NCBI GenBank assembly: GCA_964619885.1
Contig: CAZUGA010000011.1
Span: 1-64,000, forward strand
Direction of reading: 5' to 3'
DNA length: 64,000 nucleotides
Origin: CAZUGA01 sp964619885
GTDB lineage: Bacteria; Pseudomonadota; Gammaproteobacteria; Methylococcales; UBA1147
Part shown: positions 37,562 to 46,654 of the stretch, piece by piece
Position numbering within the stretch: the stretch's first letter is position 1
Layout: every line of letters starts with the position of its first letter
Program-made: the position numbers and the translations under genes
The notes under the pieces: model-generated
Databases searched by the model: none
The model's input: only the letters and a program-made list of their open reading frames with translations
Told to the model about the DNA's origin: nothing

Positions 37562-38776
37562 ATGGCACAAGACGCAGCAGTAATGTTCGTGTGGGAAGGA
37601 ACCGACAGAAACGGCTCACGGAGTAAAGGCGAAATGACGTCCCGCAGTGAAGTGACGGTTCGTGCTGAACTTCGGCGCCAGGGCATCAAGCCCATTAAGG
37701 TTAAGAAAAAACCCAAACCGCTGTTCAGTCCCGGCAAAAAGAAAATCATTCCCAAAGATATTTGTATTTTCAGCCGCCAATTAGCAACCATGATGTCCGC
37801 TGGGGTACCCTTGGTTCAAGCCTTTGAGATTGTTGGCCGAGGCCATGAGAACTTGGGAATGCAAGAGCTTATCCTTGGTATTAAAGGCGACGTAGAAGGT
37901 GGTAGTACATTAGCGGAAGGCTTGGGGAAACATCCGTTATATTTCGATGAATTATTTTGTAATCTGGTCAACGCTGGCGAGCAAGCTGGTGTATTGGAAA
38001 CGCTGCTGCACAAAATCGCGGACTACAAAGAAAAAACAGAATCGTTAAAAGCAAAAATTAAAAAAACACTGACCTATCCAATAGCGGTGATGGTGGTCGC
38101 ATGTGTTGTTACCGCAATCTTATTGATATTTGTCGTGCCAACTTTCGAAGAATTATTTGAAGGTTTTGGCGCCGATTTACCCGCATTTACCAAGATGGTT
38201 ATCGATCTATCCCGCTTCCTCCAGGATAGCTGGTATTTCTTTTTGGCCGGAATCATAGCGGTGATTTTTACAATTAGAGAGGCAATGCGCCGCTCCAAAA
38301 AATTCAACTATTTTCTTGACAAAATGTTCCTCAAGATTCCGGCGATTGGGGCCATTATTCATAAAGCCGCAATCGCTAGATTCTCCAGGACTCTATCGAC
38401 AATGTCCGCGGCAGGTGTTCCACTTGTTGAGGCCCTCAGTTCAGTTGCGGGTGCTACCGGAAATATTGTTTATGGCGAAGCTGTTTTAAAAATGCGCGAA
38501 GAAGTCGCGACTGGTCAACAACTGCAACAAGCAATGCGCCAAGCCAACCTATTTCCTAATATGGTCGTTCAGATGGTAGCGATTGGCGAAGAATCCGGTT
38601 CTATGGATAGTATGTTGGAGAAAGTCGCCGATTTTTATGAGGAGGAAGTTGATAATGCTGTTGATTCCATCAGCAGTCTGCTGGAGCCTATGATTATGGC
38701 ATTTCTAGGCGTAGTTGTAGGCGGATTGGTTGTCGCCATGTATCTACCCATTTTCAAACTTGGTGCCGTCGTTTAA
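37562..38776 (+). CDS. pilC: Type IV pilus inner-membrane platform protein PilC
   Basis: 404 residues of the GspF family. Two related halves each contain FSRQLATMMSAGVPLVQA and FSRTLSTMSAAGVPLVEA, each followed by hydrophobic helices, with a last helix at the C-terminus (MAFLGVVVGGLVVAMYLPIF). PilC couples PilB to pilin assembly. A 162-base gap separates it from pilD. No pilA or minor pilin gene is in the window. Confidence 0.96.
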   Translation: MAQDAAVMFVWEGTDRNGSRSKGEMTSRSEVTVRAELRRQGIKPIKVKKKPKPLFSPGKKKIIPKDICIFSRQLATMMSAGVPLVQAFEIVGRGHENLGMQELILGIKGDVEGGSTLAEGLGKHPLYFDELFCNLVNAGEQAGVLETLLHKIADYKEKTESLKAKIKKTLTYPIAVMVVACVVTAILLIFVVPTFEELFEGFGADLPAFTKMVIDLSRFLQDSWYFFLAGIIAVIFTIREAMRRSKKFNYFLDKMFLKIPAIGAIIHKAAIARFSRTLSTMSAAGVPLVEALSSVAGATGNIVYGEAVLKMREEVATGQQLQQAMRQANLFPNMVVQMVAIGEESGSMDSMLEKVADFYEEEVDNAVDSISSLLEPMIMAFLGVVVGGLVVAMYLPIFKLGAVV

Positions 38777-38938
38777 TTACCGTTGCCAAAAAATACGAGA
38801 TCCACTTTGATACATTGATTCTTTCATCATATTAAAGTCCCACAACATCACATCCCCGACCAATTAAATACCGTCACCTATTTAATTCACGAGTTTAGCG
38901 CCAAGTAAATTCATTCATAAACAACGCTTACCGGCCGC

Positions 38939-39811
38939 GTGTCTGCAATCCAAGTTTTACAAACCCATTCATCAGTCTTCATAGGCGTTATAGGCTTGCT
39001 AGGTCTATTGGTCGGCAGTTTCCTTAATGTTGTTGTGCATCGATTACCAATCATGATGCGCAGAGAATGGCGCAAAGAATGCCAAGAGTATTTAGAAATC
39101 TCCGAAATTGACACTAATGGCTGCTCTCGATTCGATCTAATCAAACCTGATTCTCATTGTACTAATTGCAATCATACGATACTGCCGCATGAAAACATTC
39201 CGCTTCTTAGCTTTATATTTCTTAAAGGGCGCTGCGTAAATTGTAAATCAAGAATTTCACTCAGATACCCCGCAGTAGAATTATTTAGCGCTGCAAGTTC
39301 GGCAATCGTCGCCTGGCACTTCGGATTCGGACTGCAAACTGCATTTGCATTAATGCTCACCTGGGCACTAATCAGCGCCAGCTTAATCGATTTGGACCAC
39401 CAGTTATTGCCCGATACCATCGTTTTACCAATACTTTGGCTAGGATTACTTATCAGTGTAATTGAGGTATTTGTCGATAGCCAATCCAGTATTATTGGTG
39501 CCTCTGCTGGATGGCTATGCCTGTGGCTAGTCTATCATGCCTTTAAATTTGCAACCGGCAAAGAAGGAATGGGCTACGGAGATTTCAAGCTTCTAGCGCT
39601 TTTAGGTGCATGGTTAGGATGGCAGGTTCTTCCGATCATCATATTACTTTCTTCACTAGTGGGTGCGATCGTTGGCATAGTTTTGATTCTCTTTTTTCGT
39701 CATCAACGATCGAACCCCATCCCATTTGGCCCTTTTCTAGCTGCCGCAGGTTGGATTGCGTTACTGTGGGGCGACGACTTAACCGGATTATATTGGTCAA
39801 TTGCGTTTTGA
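38939..39811 (+). CDS. pilD: Prepilin peptidase/N-methyltransferase PilD
   Basis: 290 residues from GTG 38939. The start FIGVIGLLGLLVGSFLNVVVHRLP is typical. Four cysteines in CTNC and CVNC form the zinc site. Catalytic aspartates are in SLIDLDHQLLPD and GYGDFKLL. About seven membrane helices are expected. It cleaves and methylates type IV prepilins and pseudopilins. coaE, often next in line, is not here. Confidence 0.95.
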   Translation: MSAIQVLQTHSSVFIGVIGLLGLLVGSFLNVVVHRLPIMMRREWRKECQEYLEISEIDTNGCSRFDLIKPDSHCTNCNHTILPHENIPLLSFIFLKGRCVNCKSRISLRYPAVELFSAASSAIVAWHFGFGLQTAFALMLTWALISASLIDLDHQLLPDTIVLPILWLGLLISVIEVFVDSQSSIIGASAGWLCLWLVYHAFKFATGKEGMGYGDFKLLALLGAWLGWQVLPIIILLSSLVGAIVGIVLILFFRHQRSNPIPFGPFLAAAGWIALLWGDDLTGLYWSIAF

Positions 39812-40094
39812 TCTCTATGACGCATTAAATGTATTTGGGCCGCCTGACCAACTCGGGATTTTCCATCATAGCTAAACATCATCTTGTCTTCATGGCATAA
39901 TTTGCGCGCACCGCCGGATTAGCAAAAGTCCTGAACCTACGCAGTTTTATTTCGCAAACTCGAATTAACCTAGCAAATTAATGGATCCTAATAAATAGTT
40001 GTGGCAATACGCGGATCAAAACCAATAAATACGACGAATCCGTAATACCCGACACCTATCGATCCGTCGAAAACCTGTCCATCGTCAAAAAAAA

Positions 40095-41054
40095 ATGCTG
40101 ACTTATGTAACAACCCTAATAGTGGGATTTATCATACTGATATTCGCCGCTGATCGCTTTGTAATTGGTACCGCCGCTATCGCGCGTAACCTGGGAATTC
40201 CACCCCTAATAATAGGCTTAACGATCGTTGGCTTTGGTACATCCGCGCCAGAAATATTAATTTCAATCATTGCCGCTATGGAGGGAAATCCTGGATTGGC
40301 CATCGGTAACGCAATCGGATCCAACATAGCGAATATTGGTCTTATATTGGGCGTTACGGCAATCATCTCACCAATCACAGTACATTCCGACACGCTGAAG
40401 CGCGAAATGCCAATATTGTTGATAACAGCAGTCGCGTGCTACATTCTTCTTATGATCGGGGAGTTTAGCCGAACCGATGGGATATTGATGTTAATCGGTC
40501 TATGCATTTTTCTTTTCTGGTTGGTTAAAACTGCCATAAGTAATCGTGGCACGGACCCACTGAACCAAGAAATAGAACAGGAAATTCCATCTGGTCTGTC
40601 TACGCTCGAAGCCGGAATTTGGACGGTACTTGGACTCATCGCTCTTTTGGCAAGCTCTAAACTTCTGGTTTGGGCCGCTGTGAATATCGCCCAGCAATTT
40701 GGGATCAGCGAATTGGTTATTGGCCTGACCATTGTCGCGCTGGGAACAAGTCTTCCTGAACTTGCGGCATCTATAGCCAGCATCTTAAAAAAGGAAGATG
40801 ACCTTGCGATTGGCAATGTACTAGGTTCCAATATGTATAATTTGCTCGCTGTTTTGGCAATACCAGGAATTATAGGGACGGGTCCAATGGATCCAGAGGT
40901 AATAAACCGTGATTTTCCGTGGATGATAGGATTTACAATTGCTCTGATTGTTTTTGCGTATAGTTTCAAAAAAAATGGCAACATTGATCGAGTCAAGGGA
41001 ATATTTTTAGTCAGTTCATACATCGGCTACCAGGCCTTGCTTTTCCAAGGCTAA
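40095..41054 (+). CDS. Calcium/sodium antiporter (YrbG family)
   Basis: 319 residues with about ten membrane helices in two inverted repeats. The alpha-repeat motifs are GFGTSAPEI with GNAIGSNIANIGLILG and ALGTSLPEL with GNVLGSNMYNLLAV. It should exchange Ca2+ for Na+ or H+ at the inner membrane. The position before kdsD is conserved with E. coli yrbG. The ATG follows a run of A residues with no Shine-Dalgarno. Confidence 0.92.
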   Translation: MLTYVTTLIVGFIILIFAADRFVIGTAAIARNLGIPPLIIGLTIVGFGTSAPEILISIIAAMEGNPGLAIGNAIGSNIANIGLILGVTAIISPITVHSDTLKREMPILLITAVACYILLMIGEFSRTDGILMLIGLCIFLFWLVKTAISNRGTDPLNQEIEQEIPSGLSTLEAGIWTVLGLIALLASSKLLVWAAVNIAQQFGISELVIGLTIVALGTSLPELAASIASILKKEDDLAIGNVLGSNMYNLLAVLAIPGIIGTGPMDPEVINRDFPWMIGFTIALIVFAYSFKKNGNIDRVKGIFLVSSYIGYQALLFQG

Positions 41055-41219
41055 CTAAAAATTGCCAATTTAGCCCGGTGCAATTTGTCACTAGGTTAAG
41101 GCCTACCTCATCTCTAACCCATCAACATATGATGGATCAATATCTCAAATCCGGGTTAAAACGCCCATGGCAAAATTATTTTAATATAATGTCATTTGTT
41201 AATTCACAACTGAAATGAC

Positions 41220-42206
41220 ATGACACCCAACTTGGACAATCAAGTCTTAATACGAGTGGCAGTTGAACTTATCGATGCCGAAGCCGACGCAGTTTTGGCT
41301 CTCAAGCATCGTATCGATGATTCATTTTGCCGTGCTTGTCATCAAATTCTCGGGTGCAAAGGCCGAGTAGTTGTGATCGGAATGGGCAAGTCAGGTCATA
41401 TCGGTGGCAAAATCGCTGCGACTTTAGCAAGTACCGGCAGCCCGGCGTTTTTCGTCCACCCTGGCGAAGCCAGTCATGGCGACTTAGGTATGATTACACC
41501 CCAAGACGTTGTAATTGCGCTGTCCAATTCAGGCCAAACACCCGAAATTTTGACCATTCTACCATTGATAAAACGACTGGGAATTCCGCTAATCTCGATG
41601 GGCGGCAACTCCGAATCAGTTTTGGCGCAGAATGCGAGCGTGCACCTGGATGTAAGTGTTGAACAAGAAGCTTGCCCCTTGGGACTGGCCCCGACCACTA
41701 GCACAACCGTCGCATTGGTTATGGGCGATGCTTTAGCAATCGCTCTGTTGCAGGCAAGGGGTTTTACTCGCGATGATTTCGCGCTTTCTCACCCAGGTGG
41801 AACACTAGGGCGACGATTGCTGCTAACGACTAACGACCTTATGCATGTTGGCACGAATGTACCTCGGGTGTCGAATACAGCGTTCGTCAGTGACGCGTTG
41901 TTAGAGATGACCGCAAAGAAGCTCGGCATGACTGCGATTGTCGACAAGAAAAATCACGTTCTTGGATTATTCACCGACGGTGATCTGCGAAGAATGTTTG
42001 AAGGAACCCAGTGTAATATCCATACAACTTTGGTCACTAAAGTGATGACCGCACCATGCATCACGATCAAATCCGATATACTCGCGGCCGAAGCACTAAG
42101 AATTATGGAAACCAAAAAAATTACGGCTTTGCTAGTTATTGCTGAAAATGACCAACTCATTGGCGCTTTGCATATGCATGATTTAATCCGAGCGGGTATC
42201 GTTTGA
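41220..42206 (+). CDS. kdsD: Arabinose-5-phosphate isomerase (KdsD/KpsF family)
   Basis: 328 residues, as in E. coli KdsD. A SIS domain (about 35-180: VVIGMGKSGHIGGKIAATLAST and HPGEASHGDLG) is followed by two CBS domains. It converts ribulose-5-phosphate to arabinose-5-phosphate, the first step to Kdo. A TATAAT at 41185-41190 lies 30 bases upstream, and an 8-bp inverted repeat (TGTCATTT/AAATGACA, 41190-41220) brackets the 5' leader and reaches the start codon, so a start-occluding hairpin is possible. Confidence 0.96.
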   Translation: MTPNLDNQVLIRVAVELIDAEADAVLALKHRIDDSFCRACHQILGCKGRVVVIGMGKSGHIGGKIAATLASTGSPAFFVHPGEASHGDLGMITPQDVVIALSNSGQTPEILTILPLIKRLGIPLISMGGNSESVLAQNASVHLDVSVEQEACPLGLAPTTSTTVALVMGDALAIALLQARGFTRDDFALSHPGGTLGRRLLLTTNDLMHVGTNVPRVSNTAFVSDALLEMTAKKLGMTAIVDKKNHVLGLFTDGDLRRMFEGTQCNIHTTLVTKVMTAPCITIKSDILAAEALRIMETKKITALLVIAENDQLIGALHMHDLIRAGIV

Positions 42207-42255
42207 TCGGTAAAACTGAAATACCAGCTAATAATATTATTCTCATGGTGATAAA

Positions 42256-42792
42256 TTGACCACATTGGAATGCGCTTTAGTAAAAGCAAAGAAAATTCGC
42301 CTGGTCATTTTTGATGTCGACGGCGTTCTGACCGATGGCCGCTTGGTCTTTGATGAAAGTGGCCGGGAATATAAAGCATTCCACGCCCGCGACGGGCACG
42401 GCATCAAAATGTTGCGCAACAGTGGCGTAGACATCGCAGTAATTTCCGGACGGCGTTCTGAATCGGTTCGCCAACGTATGCAGGGATTAGGTATAGAACA
42501 TATATTTCAGGGACAAGAAGATAAAGTCGTCTCATTCAATGAACTTTGCCGTAAACTCCAGGTCCATCCAAAGCACGTTGCACACGTAGGTGACGATCTT
42601 CCAGATTTACCGATTATGCAAAGGGCCGGCATGGGTATCGCGGTTGCTGATGCACATTTTGTCGTTCGTAACCATGCTGATTGGTGCACTAGCTTATCCG
42701 GGGGCCAAGGAGCCGTACGGGAGGTTTGCGATCTGATTATGCAGGCCCAGGATACTTTGGATAATGCTGTTGGCAACTATCTAAGAACCTGA
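42256..42792 (+). CDS. kdsC: 3-deoxy-manno-octulosonate-8-phosphate phosphatase
   Basis: 178 residues of the HAD family, class C0. The catalytic motif is IFDVDGVLTDG (both aspartates), with SGRRSESVRQR and HVGDDLPDLPIM for motifs II and IV. It releases Kdo from Kdo-8-phosphate. The start is TTG 42256 with GGTGA 5 bases upstream; no ATG fits. It is 6 to 9 bases before lptC. Confidence 0.96.
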   Translation: MTTLECALVKAKKIRLVIFDVDGVLTDGRLVFDESGREYKAFHARDGHGIKMLRNSGVDIAVISGRRSESVRQRMQGLGIEHIFQGQEDKVVSFNELCRKLQVHPKHVAHVGDDLPDLPIMQRAGMGIAVADAHFVVRNHADWCTSLSGGQGAVREVCDLIMQAQDTLDNAVGNYLRT

Positions 42793-42801
42793 CACTGTTT
42801 G

Positions 42802-43365
42802 ATGAAAAAACAATTTTGGGTATACGGCTTGCTGACGCTTATCGCTTTTTCCAGTTGGTTGATTGCTGACCGGATTATGCCAAAACCTGAAGTTTTTCCC
42901 TCCACCGCATCTCATCGACCAGATTCGTTTAGCGAACAATTTACCAAAACCGTGATGAATCTGGACGGCACACCTAAACACAAACTAACTGCCGAATCCA
43001 TGATCCACTTCCGTGACGACAAGTCGACTGAACTTAAAAAACCTATATTCGTATTTTTCGATGATGACCAACCACCATGGACGGTCCGGTCGGATACAGG
43101 ACTGGTAAGTTCGAATGGTAAGAGTATCTTGCTTGGTGGAAACGTGTTCATCAACAGGCCGGCCGCACCGGGGGTTCGACGGATAGATATAATTACCAAA
43201 AACCTAACGGTAAAACCAAAAGCGAATACCGCAGAAACCGAAGAATTTGCCGAGCTTACCAGCCGGTCGAATCGTATCAGCGGAACGGGGTTAGATGTAA
43301 ATTTCGGTCAAATAAAAAAAGTGACGTTACATTCAAACGTCAGAGGAAAATATGAAAAACCTTAA
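42802..43365 (+). CDS. lptC: LPS transport protein LptC
   Basis: 187 residues from ATG 42802 (MKKQFWVYG). A single N-terminal membrane helix (about 8-25) is followed by a periplasmic jellyroll: FTKTVMNLDGTPKHKLTAES, then WTVRSDTGLVSSNGKSILLGG. It passes LPS from LptBFG to LptA. It overlaps lptA by 14 bases. Confidence 0.93.
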   Translation: MKKQFWVYGLLTLIAFSSWLIADRIMPKPEVFPSTASHRPDSFSEQFTKTVMNLDGTPKHKLTAESMIHFRDDKSTELKKPIFVFFDDDQPPWTVRSDTGLVSSNGKSILLGGNVFINRPAAPGVRRIDIITKNLTVKPKANTAETEEFAELTSRSNRISGTGLDVNFGQIKKVTLHSNVRGKYEKP

Positions 43366-43852
43366 TATTACCGTCTGTTTCGTGCTCTTCATTTTAGCAA
43401 ATCCAAGCATTTCGCTGGGATTGGAAAAAGATTCCGAACAACCCATCTATATCGAAGCGGATGGAGCCACCTATGACGACAACACCGGTAACAGCGTTTA
43501 TACAGGGAATGTTGAAGTTACCCAAGGCAGCATGCTTTTAAACTCAGACAAACTCGTCGTTTATACCAAGGCCCGGCGCCCCTATAAGATCGTAGCCATC
43601 GGGAAACCCGTGACATTCAAGCAAACTCCAAAACCCGGTGACGAAGATGTTCACGGCAAGTCACTTACCGCAGAATATTACGTCGACACCGAACTACTGG
43701 TTATGATCGAAAAAGCCGTGGTTTGGCAAGGCGAAAATACTTACGCCAGCGAACGCATCGAATATGATCGAAAAAATGCTATCGTCAAAGCTGGCCAAGC
43801 TTCATCCAATGGAAAGCGTGTACATATTACCTTACATCCAAAAGAAAAATAA
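43352..43852 (+). CDS. lptA: LPS periplasmic bridge protein LptA
   Basis: 166 residues. A signal peptide (ITVCFVLFILANPSISLG) is followed by the OstA jellyroll: PIYIEADGATYDDNTGNSVY, YTGNVEVTQGSMLL, and EYYVDTELLVMIEKAVVWQG. It polymerises into the bridge that carries LPS to the outer membrane. A ribosome site AGAGGAAAAT lies inside the end of lptC. It ends 2 bases before lptB. Confidence 0.95.
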   Translation: MKNLNITVCFVLFILANPSISLGLEKDSEQPIYIEADGATYDDNTGNSVYTGNVEVTQGSMLLNSDKLVVYTKARRPYKIVAIGKPVTFKQTPKPGDEDVHGKSLTAEYYVDTELLVMIEKAVVWQGENTYASERIEYDRKNAIVKAGQASSNGKRVHITLHPKEK

Positions 43853-43854
43853 TC

Positions 43855-44580
43855 ATGGCAACCCTGTCTGCAGAAAATCTGCGCAAAAGTTATAACAAAC
43901 GTTCGGTTGTTGACGGCGTCTCACTCTATATTAATAGCGGTGAAATCGTTGGCTTGCTTGGTCCGAACGGTGCTGGTAAAACCACCAGCTTTTACATGAT
44001 CGTGGGCCTGATCAAAACAGACAAAGGATCCATAGACATTGATCAGCAAGAAATTACTAAACTACCTATGCATGCACGTGCCCGACTTGGCGTAGGCTAT
44101 CTTCCCCAAGAACCTTCAATATTCCGAAAGTTGAGCGTTGCCGACAATCTTAGAGCTGTACTGCAAATCCGCAAAGACCTTAGTAATGGCCAACAAGAAT
44201 TGATGATAGAGGAACTGCTGCAAGAATTCGCCATTACGCACCTGCGTGAACAACCGGCTACAGGCTTATCTGGGGGGGAACGACGCCGAGTTGAAATTGC
44301 TCGAGCACTGGCTTCTGAACCACAATTCATTCTACTCGATGAACCTTTCGCCGGAGTCGACCCTATTTCGATCATAGAAATCCAAAAAATTATTCATCAT
44401 TTACGTGACCGTGGAATAGGCATTCTAATCACTGAGCACAACGTGCGTGAAACACTAGGTACTTGTGACCGAGCATATATTCTTAATGAAGGAAAGGTAA
44501 TCGCCGAGGGTGGACCAGACGCAATTCTAGACAACCAAGAAGTCCGCCAAGTCTATTTGGGCGAGAATTTTAACATGTAA
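43855..44580 (+). CDS. lptB: LPS export ATPase LptB
   Basis: 241 residues. ABC motifs are Walker A GPNGAGKTT, Q-loop YLPQEPSIFR, signature TGLSGGERRR, Walker B FILLDEPFAGVDPIS and the switch His in LITEHNVRE. It powers LPS extraction with LptF and LptG, encoded at 28225-30463. Confidence 0.97.
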   Translation: MATLSAENLRKSYNKRSVVDGVSLYINSGEIVGLLGPNGAGKTTSFYMIVGLIKTDKGSIDIDQQEITKLPMHARARLGVGYLPQEPSIFRKLSVADNLRAVLQIRKDLSNGQQELMIEELLQEFAITHLREQPATGLSGGERRRVEIARALASEPQFILLDEPFAGVDPISIIEIQKIIHHLRDRGIGILITEHNVRETLGTCDRAYILNEGKVIAEGGPDAILDNQEVRQVYLGENFNM

Positions 44581-44714
44581 AAGGTTCTATTTCCTAAAAT
44601 CCCCCCGTAATAGCATGATTGCGCTAAAATAAGGGTAAGTCGAGGTTCAGATTCTATAACTCGAAGGGTTCACACAGCTTAACCTGGAATTTATTAATTT
44701 TATTTCTTTTATTG

Positions 44715-46199
44715 ATGAAGCAATCGTTACAGCTACGCCTAACACAGCAACTTACCATGACGCCGCAATTGCAGCAGGCGATTCGGCTGTTGCAATTGTC
44801 GACTCTGGATCTACACCAAGAGATTCAGCAAGCCCTCGATTCCAATATGATGTTGGAAGTAGCTGAAGATGAACCTAACTTCGATAACGATCGACAAAAC
44901 CAACAAGACCAACAAGACCAACAAGACCAACAAACGGAAAATAATATTGAACCCGGCGATGCATCAAGCGAAGGCTCGCAAAACGAAATACCCGATGAAT
45001 TGCCGGTGGATAGTTCCTGGGAGGACGTTTACGACAATGTACAGTCCGCCGGACTTTCATCTGCCCCCTCAGGTGAATCACAAGAATTCGAGAGCTACAG
45101 AAGTGCGCCACAAAAGCTGGTCGATCATTTGATTTGGCAGATGGAACTTGCAAAATTCAGCGACCACGATCTTGCGATTGCAACTGCAATTATCGATTCA
45201 GTAAACGACGACGGTTACCTGGCAACCGGCATTGAAGAAATCCATCAAGGCTTGTTGAACCAGTTCGAAGAGCTTGAAATCGATGAAGTTAACGCTGTGT
45301 TACACCGGGTACAAAATTTTGACCCGCCAGGCGTTGCGGCACTAGATTTGGGTGACTGCCTGCAAATCCAATTACGCCAACTTCCTGAGTCTACGCCTTG
45401 GAAAGAAACCGCACTGGAATTAGTTACCCATTTCCTGGACCACTTGGCATCGCAAAACCAAAGCCGCCTTAAAAGACTGTTAGACTTGAGCGACGAACAA
45501 CTGGGACAAGTCATTAGCTTAATTAGATCGCTAGACCCAAGACCGGGATCTCGTATTGATAGTTCCGATTCGCAATACGTAATTCCCGACGTTTTCGTAA
45601 ACAAACGCAATGACAACTGGTATGTTACGTTGAATCCGGACATTGCGCCCAAGCTAAGGGTAAATCCGTATTACTCATCAATGATAAAACGGGCGGACAA
45701 CAGTTCAGATAACACATGCATGAAGAACCACTTACAAGAAGCTCGATGGTTTTTGAAAAGCTTACAGAGTCGTAGCGAGACCCTACTCAAGGTTGCCCGC
45801 TGTATAGTAGACCGCCAGAAAGAGTTTTTAGACCATGGTCCCATAGCCATGAAACCCATGGTGCTGCGGGACGTCGCCGAAGAAGTGGAAATGCACGAAT
45901 CGACAATTTCCAGGGTAACTACGCAAAAATTTATGCATACCCCTAACGGCATTTACGAATTCAAGTTTTTCTTTTCCAGCCATGTATCCACAAACACCGG
46001 AGGAGAATGTTCATCAACCGCAATACGAGCTTTTATCAAAGAATTAGTCGATAATGAAAATGCTGCGAAACCACTAAGCGATAATAAGATTTCCAACCTA
46101 CTCAAAGAAAAAGGTATTAATGTTGCCCGTAGAACCATTGCGAAATACAGAGAAGCAATGTCAATCCCACCTTCTAACCAAAGAAAACGTATCATTTAA
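44715..46199 (+). CDS. rpoN: RNA polymerase sigma-54 factor
   Basis: 494 residues. Region I is glutamine-rich (QLTMTPQLQQAIRLLQLS), region II is acidic and carries a Q-Q-D repeat at residues about 63-74, and region III ends with the helix-turn-helix (MHESTISRVTTQKFMHTPNG) and the RpoN box ARRTIAKYREAM. It directs transcription from -24/-12 promoters with AAA+ activators. It sits between lptB and hpf as in E. coli. Confidence 0.97.
   Translation: MKQSLQLRLTQQLTMTPQLQQAIRLLQLSTLDLHQEIQQALDSNMMLEVAEDEPNFDNDRQNQQDQQDQQDQQTENNIEPGDASSEGSQNEIPDELPVDSSWEDVYDNVQSAGLSSAPSGESQEFESYRSAPQKLVDHLIWQMELAKFSDHDLAIATAIIDSVNDDGYLATGIEEIHQGLLNQFEELEIDEVNAVLHRVQNFDPPGVAALDLGDCLQIQLRQLPESTPWKETALELVTHFLDHLASQNQSRLKRLLDLSDEQLGQVISLIRSLDPRPGSRIDSSDSQYVIPDVFVNKRNDNWYVTLNPDIAPKLRVNPYYSSMIKRADNSSDNTCMKNHLQEARWFLKSLQSRSETLLKVARCIVDRQKEFLDHGPIAMKPMVLRDVAEEVEMHESTISRVTTQKFMHTPNGIYEFKFFFSSHVSTNTGGECSSTAIRAFIKELVDNENAAKPLSDNKISNLLKEKGINVARRTIAKYREAMSIPPSNQRKRII
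44901..44936 (+). repeat. 9-bp tandem repeat within rpoN
   Basis: CAACAAGAC is repeated three times exactly and a fourth time with two changes, encoding Q-Q-D units. It lies in the variable acidic region II, where length change would keep frame. Confidence 0.85.
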
Positions 46200-46244
46200 T
46201 CGATTGTAAAACACTCAAGACGAAGATATTACGGAGGAAAAAAC

Positions 46245-46538
46245 ATGCAAATAAGTGTAACGGGGCACCATATAGATGTGACCGATGCATTAAGAAACTA
46301 TGTAGAATCTAAATTCGAACGGCTCGAACGCCATTTTGATCAGGTAACAGACGTCCATGTAATTTTAGGGCTTGAAAAAATCAACAAAAAAGCCGAGGCA
46401 ACAGTCAAGATTAGTGGGGCCAAAGTATTCGCTGAAGACCATCAAGAAGATATGTATGCTGCGATAGACGGTTTGATCGACAAAATAGACCGACAAGTTA
46501 GAAAGCATAAGGAAAAGAATACAGATCATCACCGATAG
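46245..46538 (+). CDS. hpf: Ribosome hibernation promoting factor (short HPF)
   Basis: 97 residues. The HPF/YfiA fold is recognised by ISVTGHHIDVTDALRNYVESK and DMYAAIDGLIDKIDRQVRKHK. It is the short form without the dimerising C-terminal domain, so 100S formation would need RMF. A strong ribosome site (ACGGAGGAAAAAAC) precedes the ATG. ptsN, normally next, is absent. Confidence 0.95.
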   Translation: MQISVTGHHIDVTDALRNYVESKFERLERHFDQVTDVHVILGLEKINKKAEATVKISGAKVFAEDHQEDMYAAIDGLIDKIDRQVRKHKEKNTDHHR

Positions 46539-46654
46539 TGACATCACTTTAAAACTAAGCAACGGGTAGTTGTTAATGAACAACACCGCTTTCTCCAAAG
46601 GCCGATTATGCTAAAGTCACGGATGAATCAAATAAGATATGCCATCGGTCAGCG

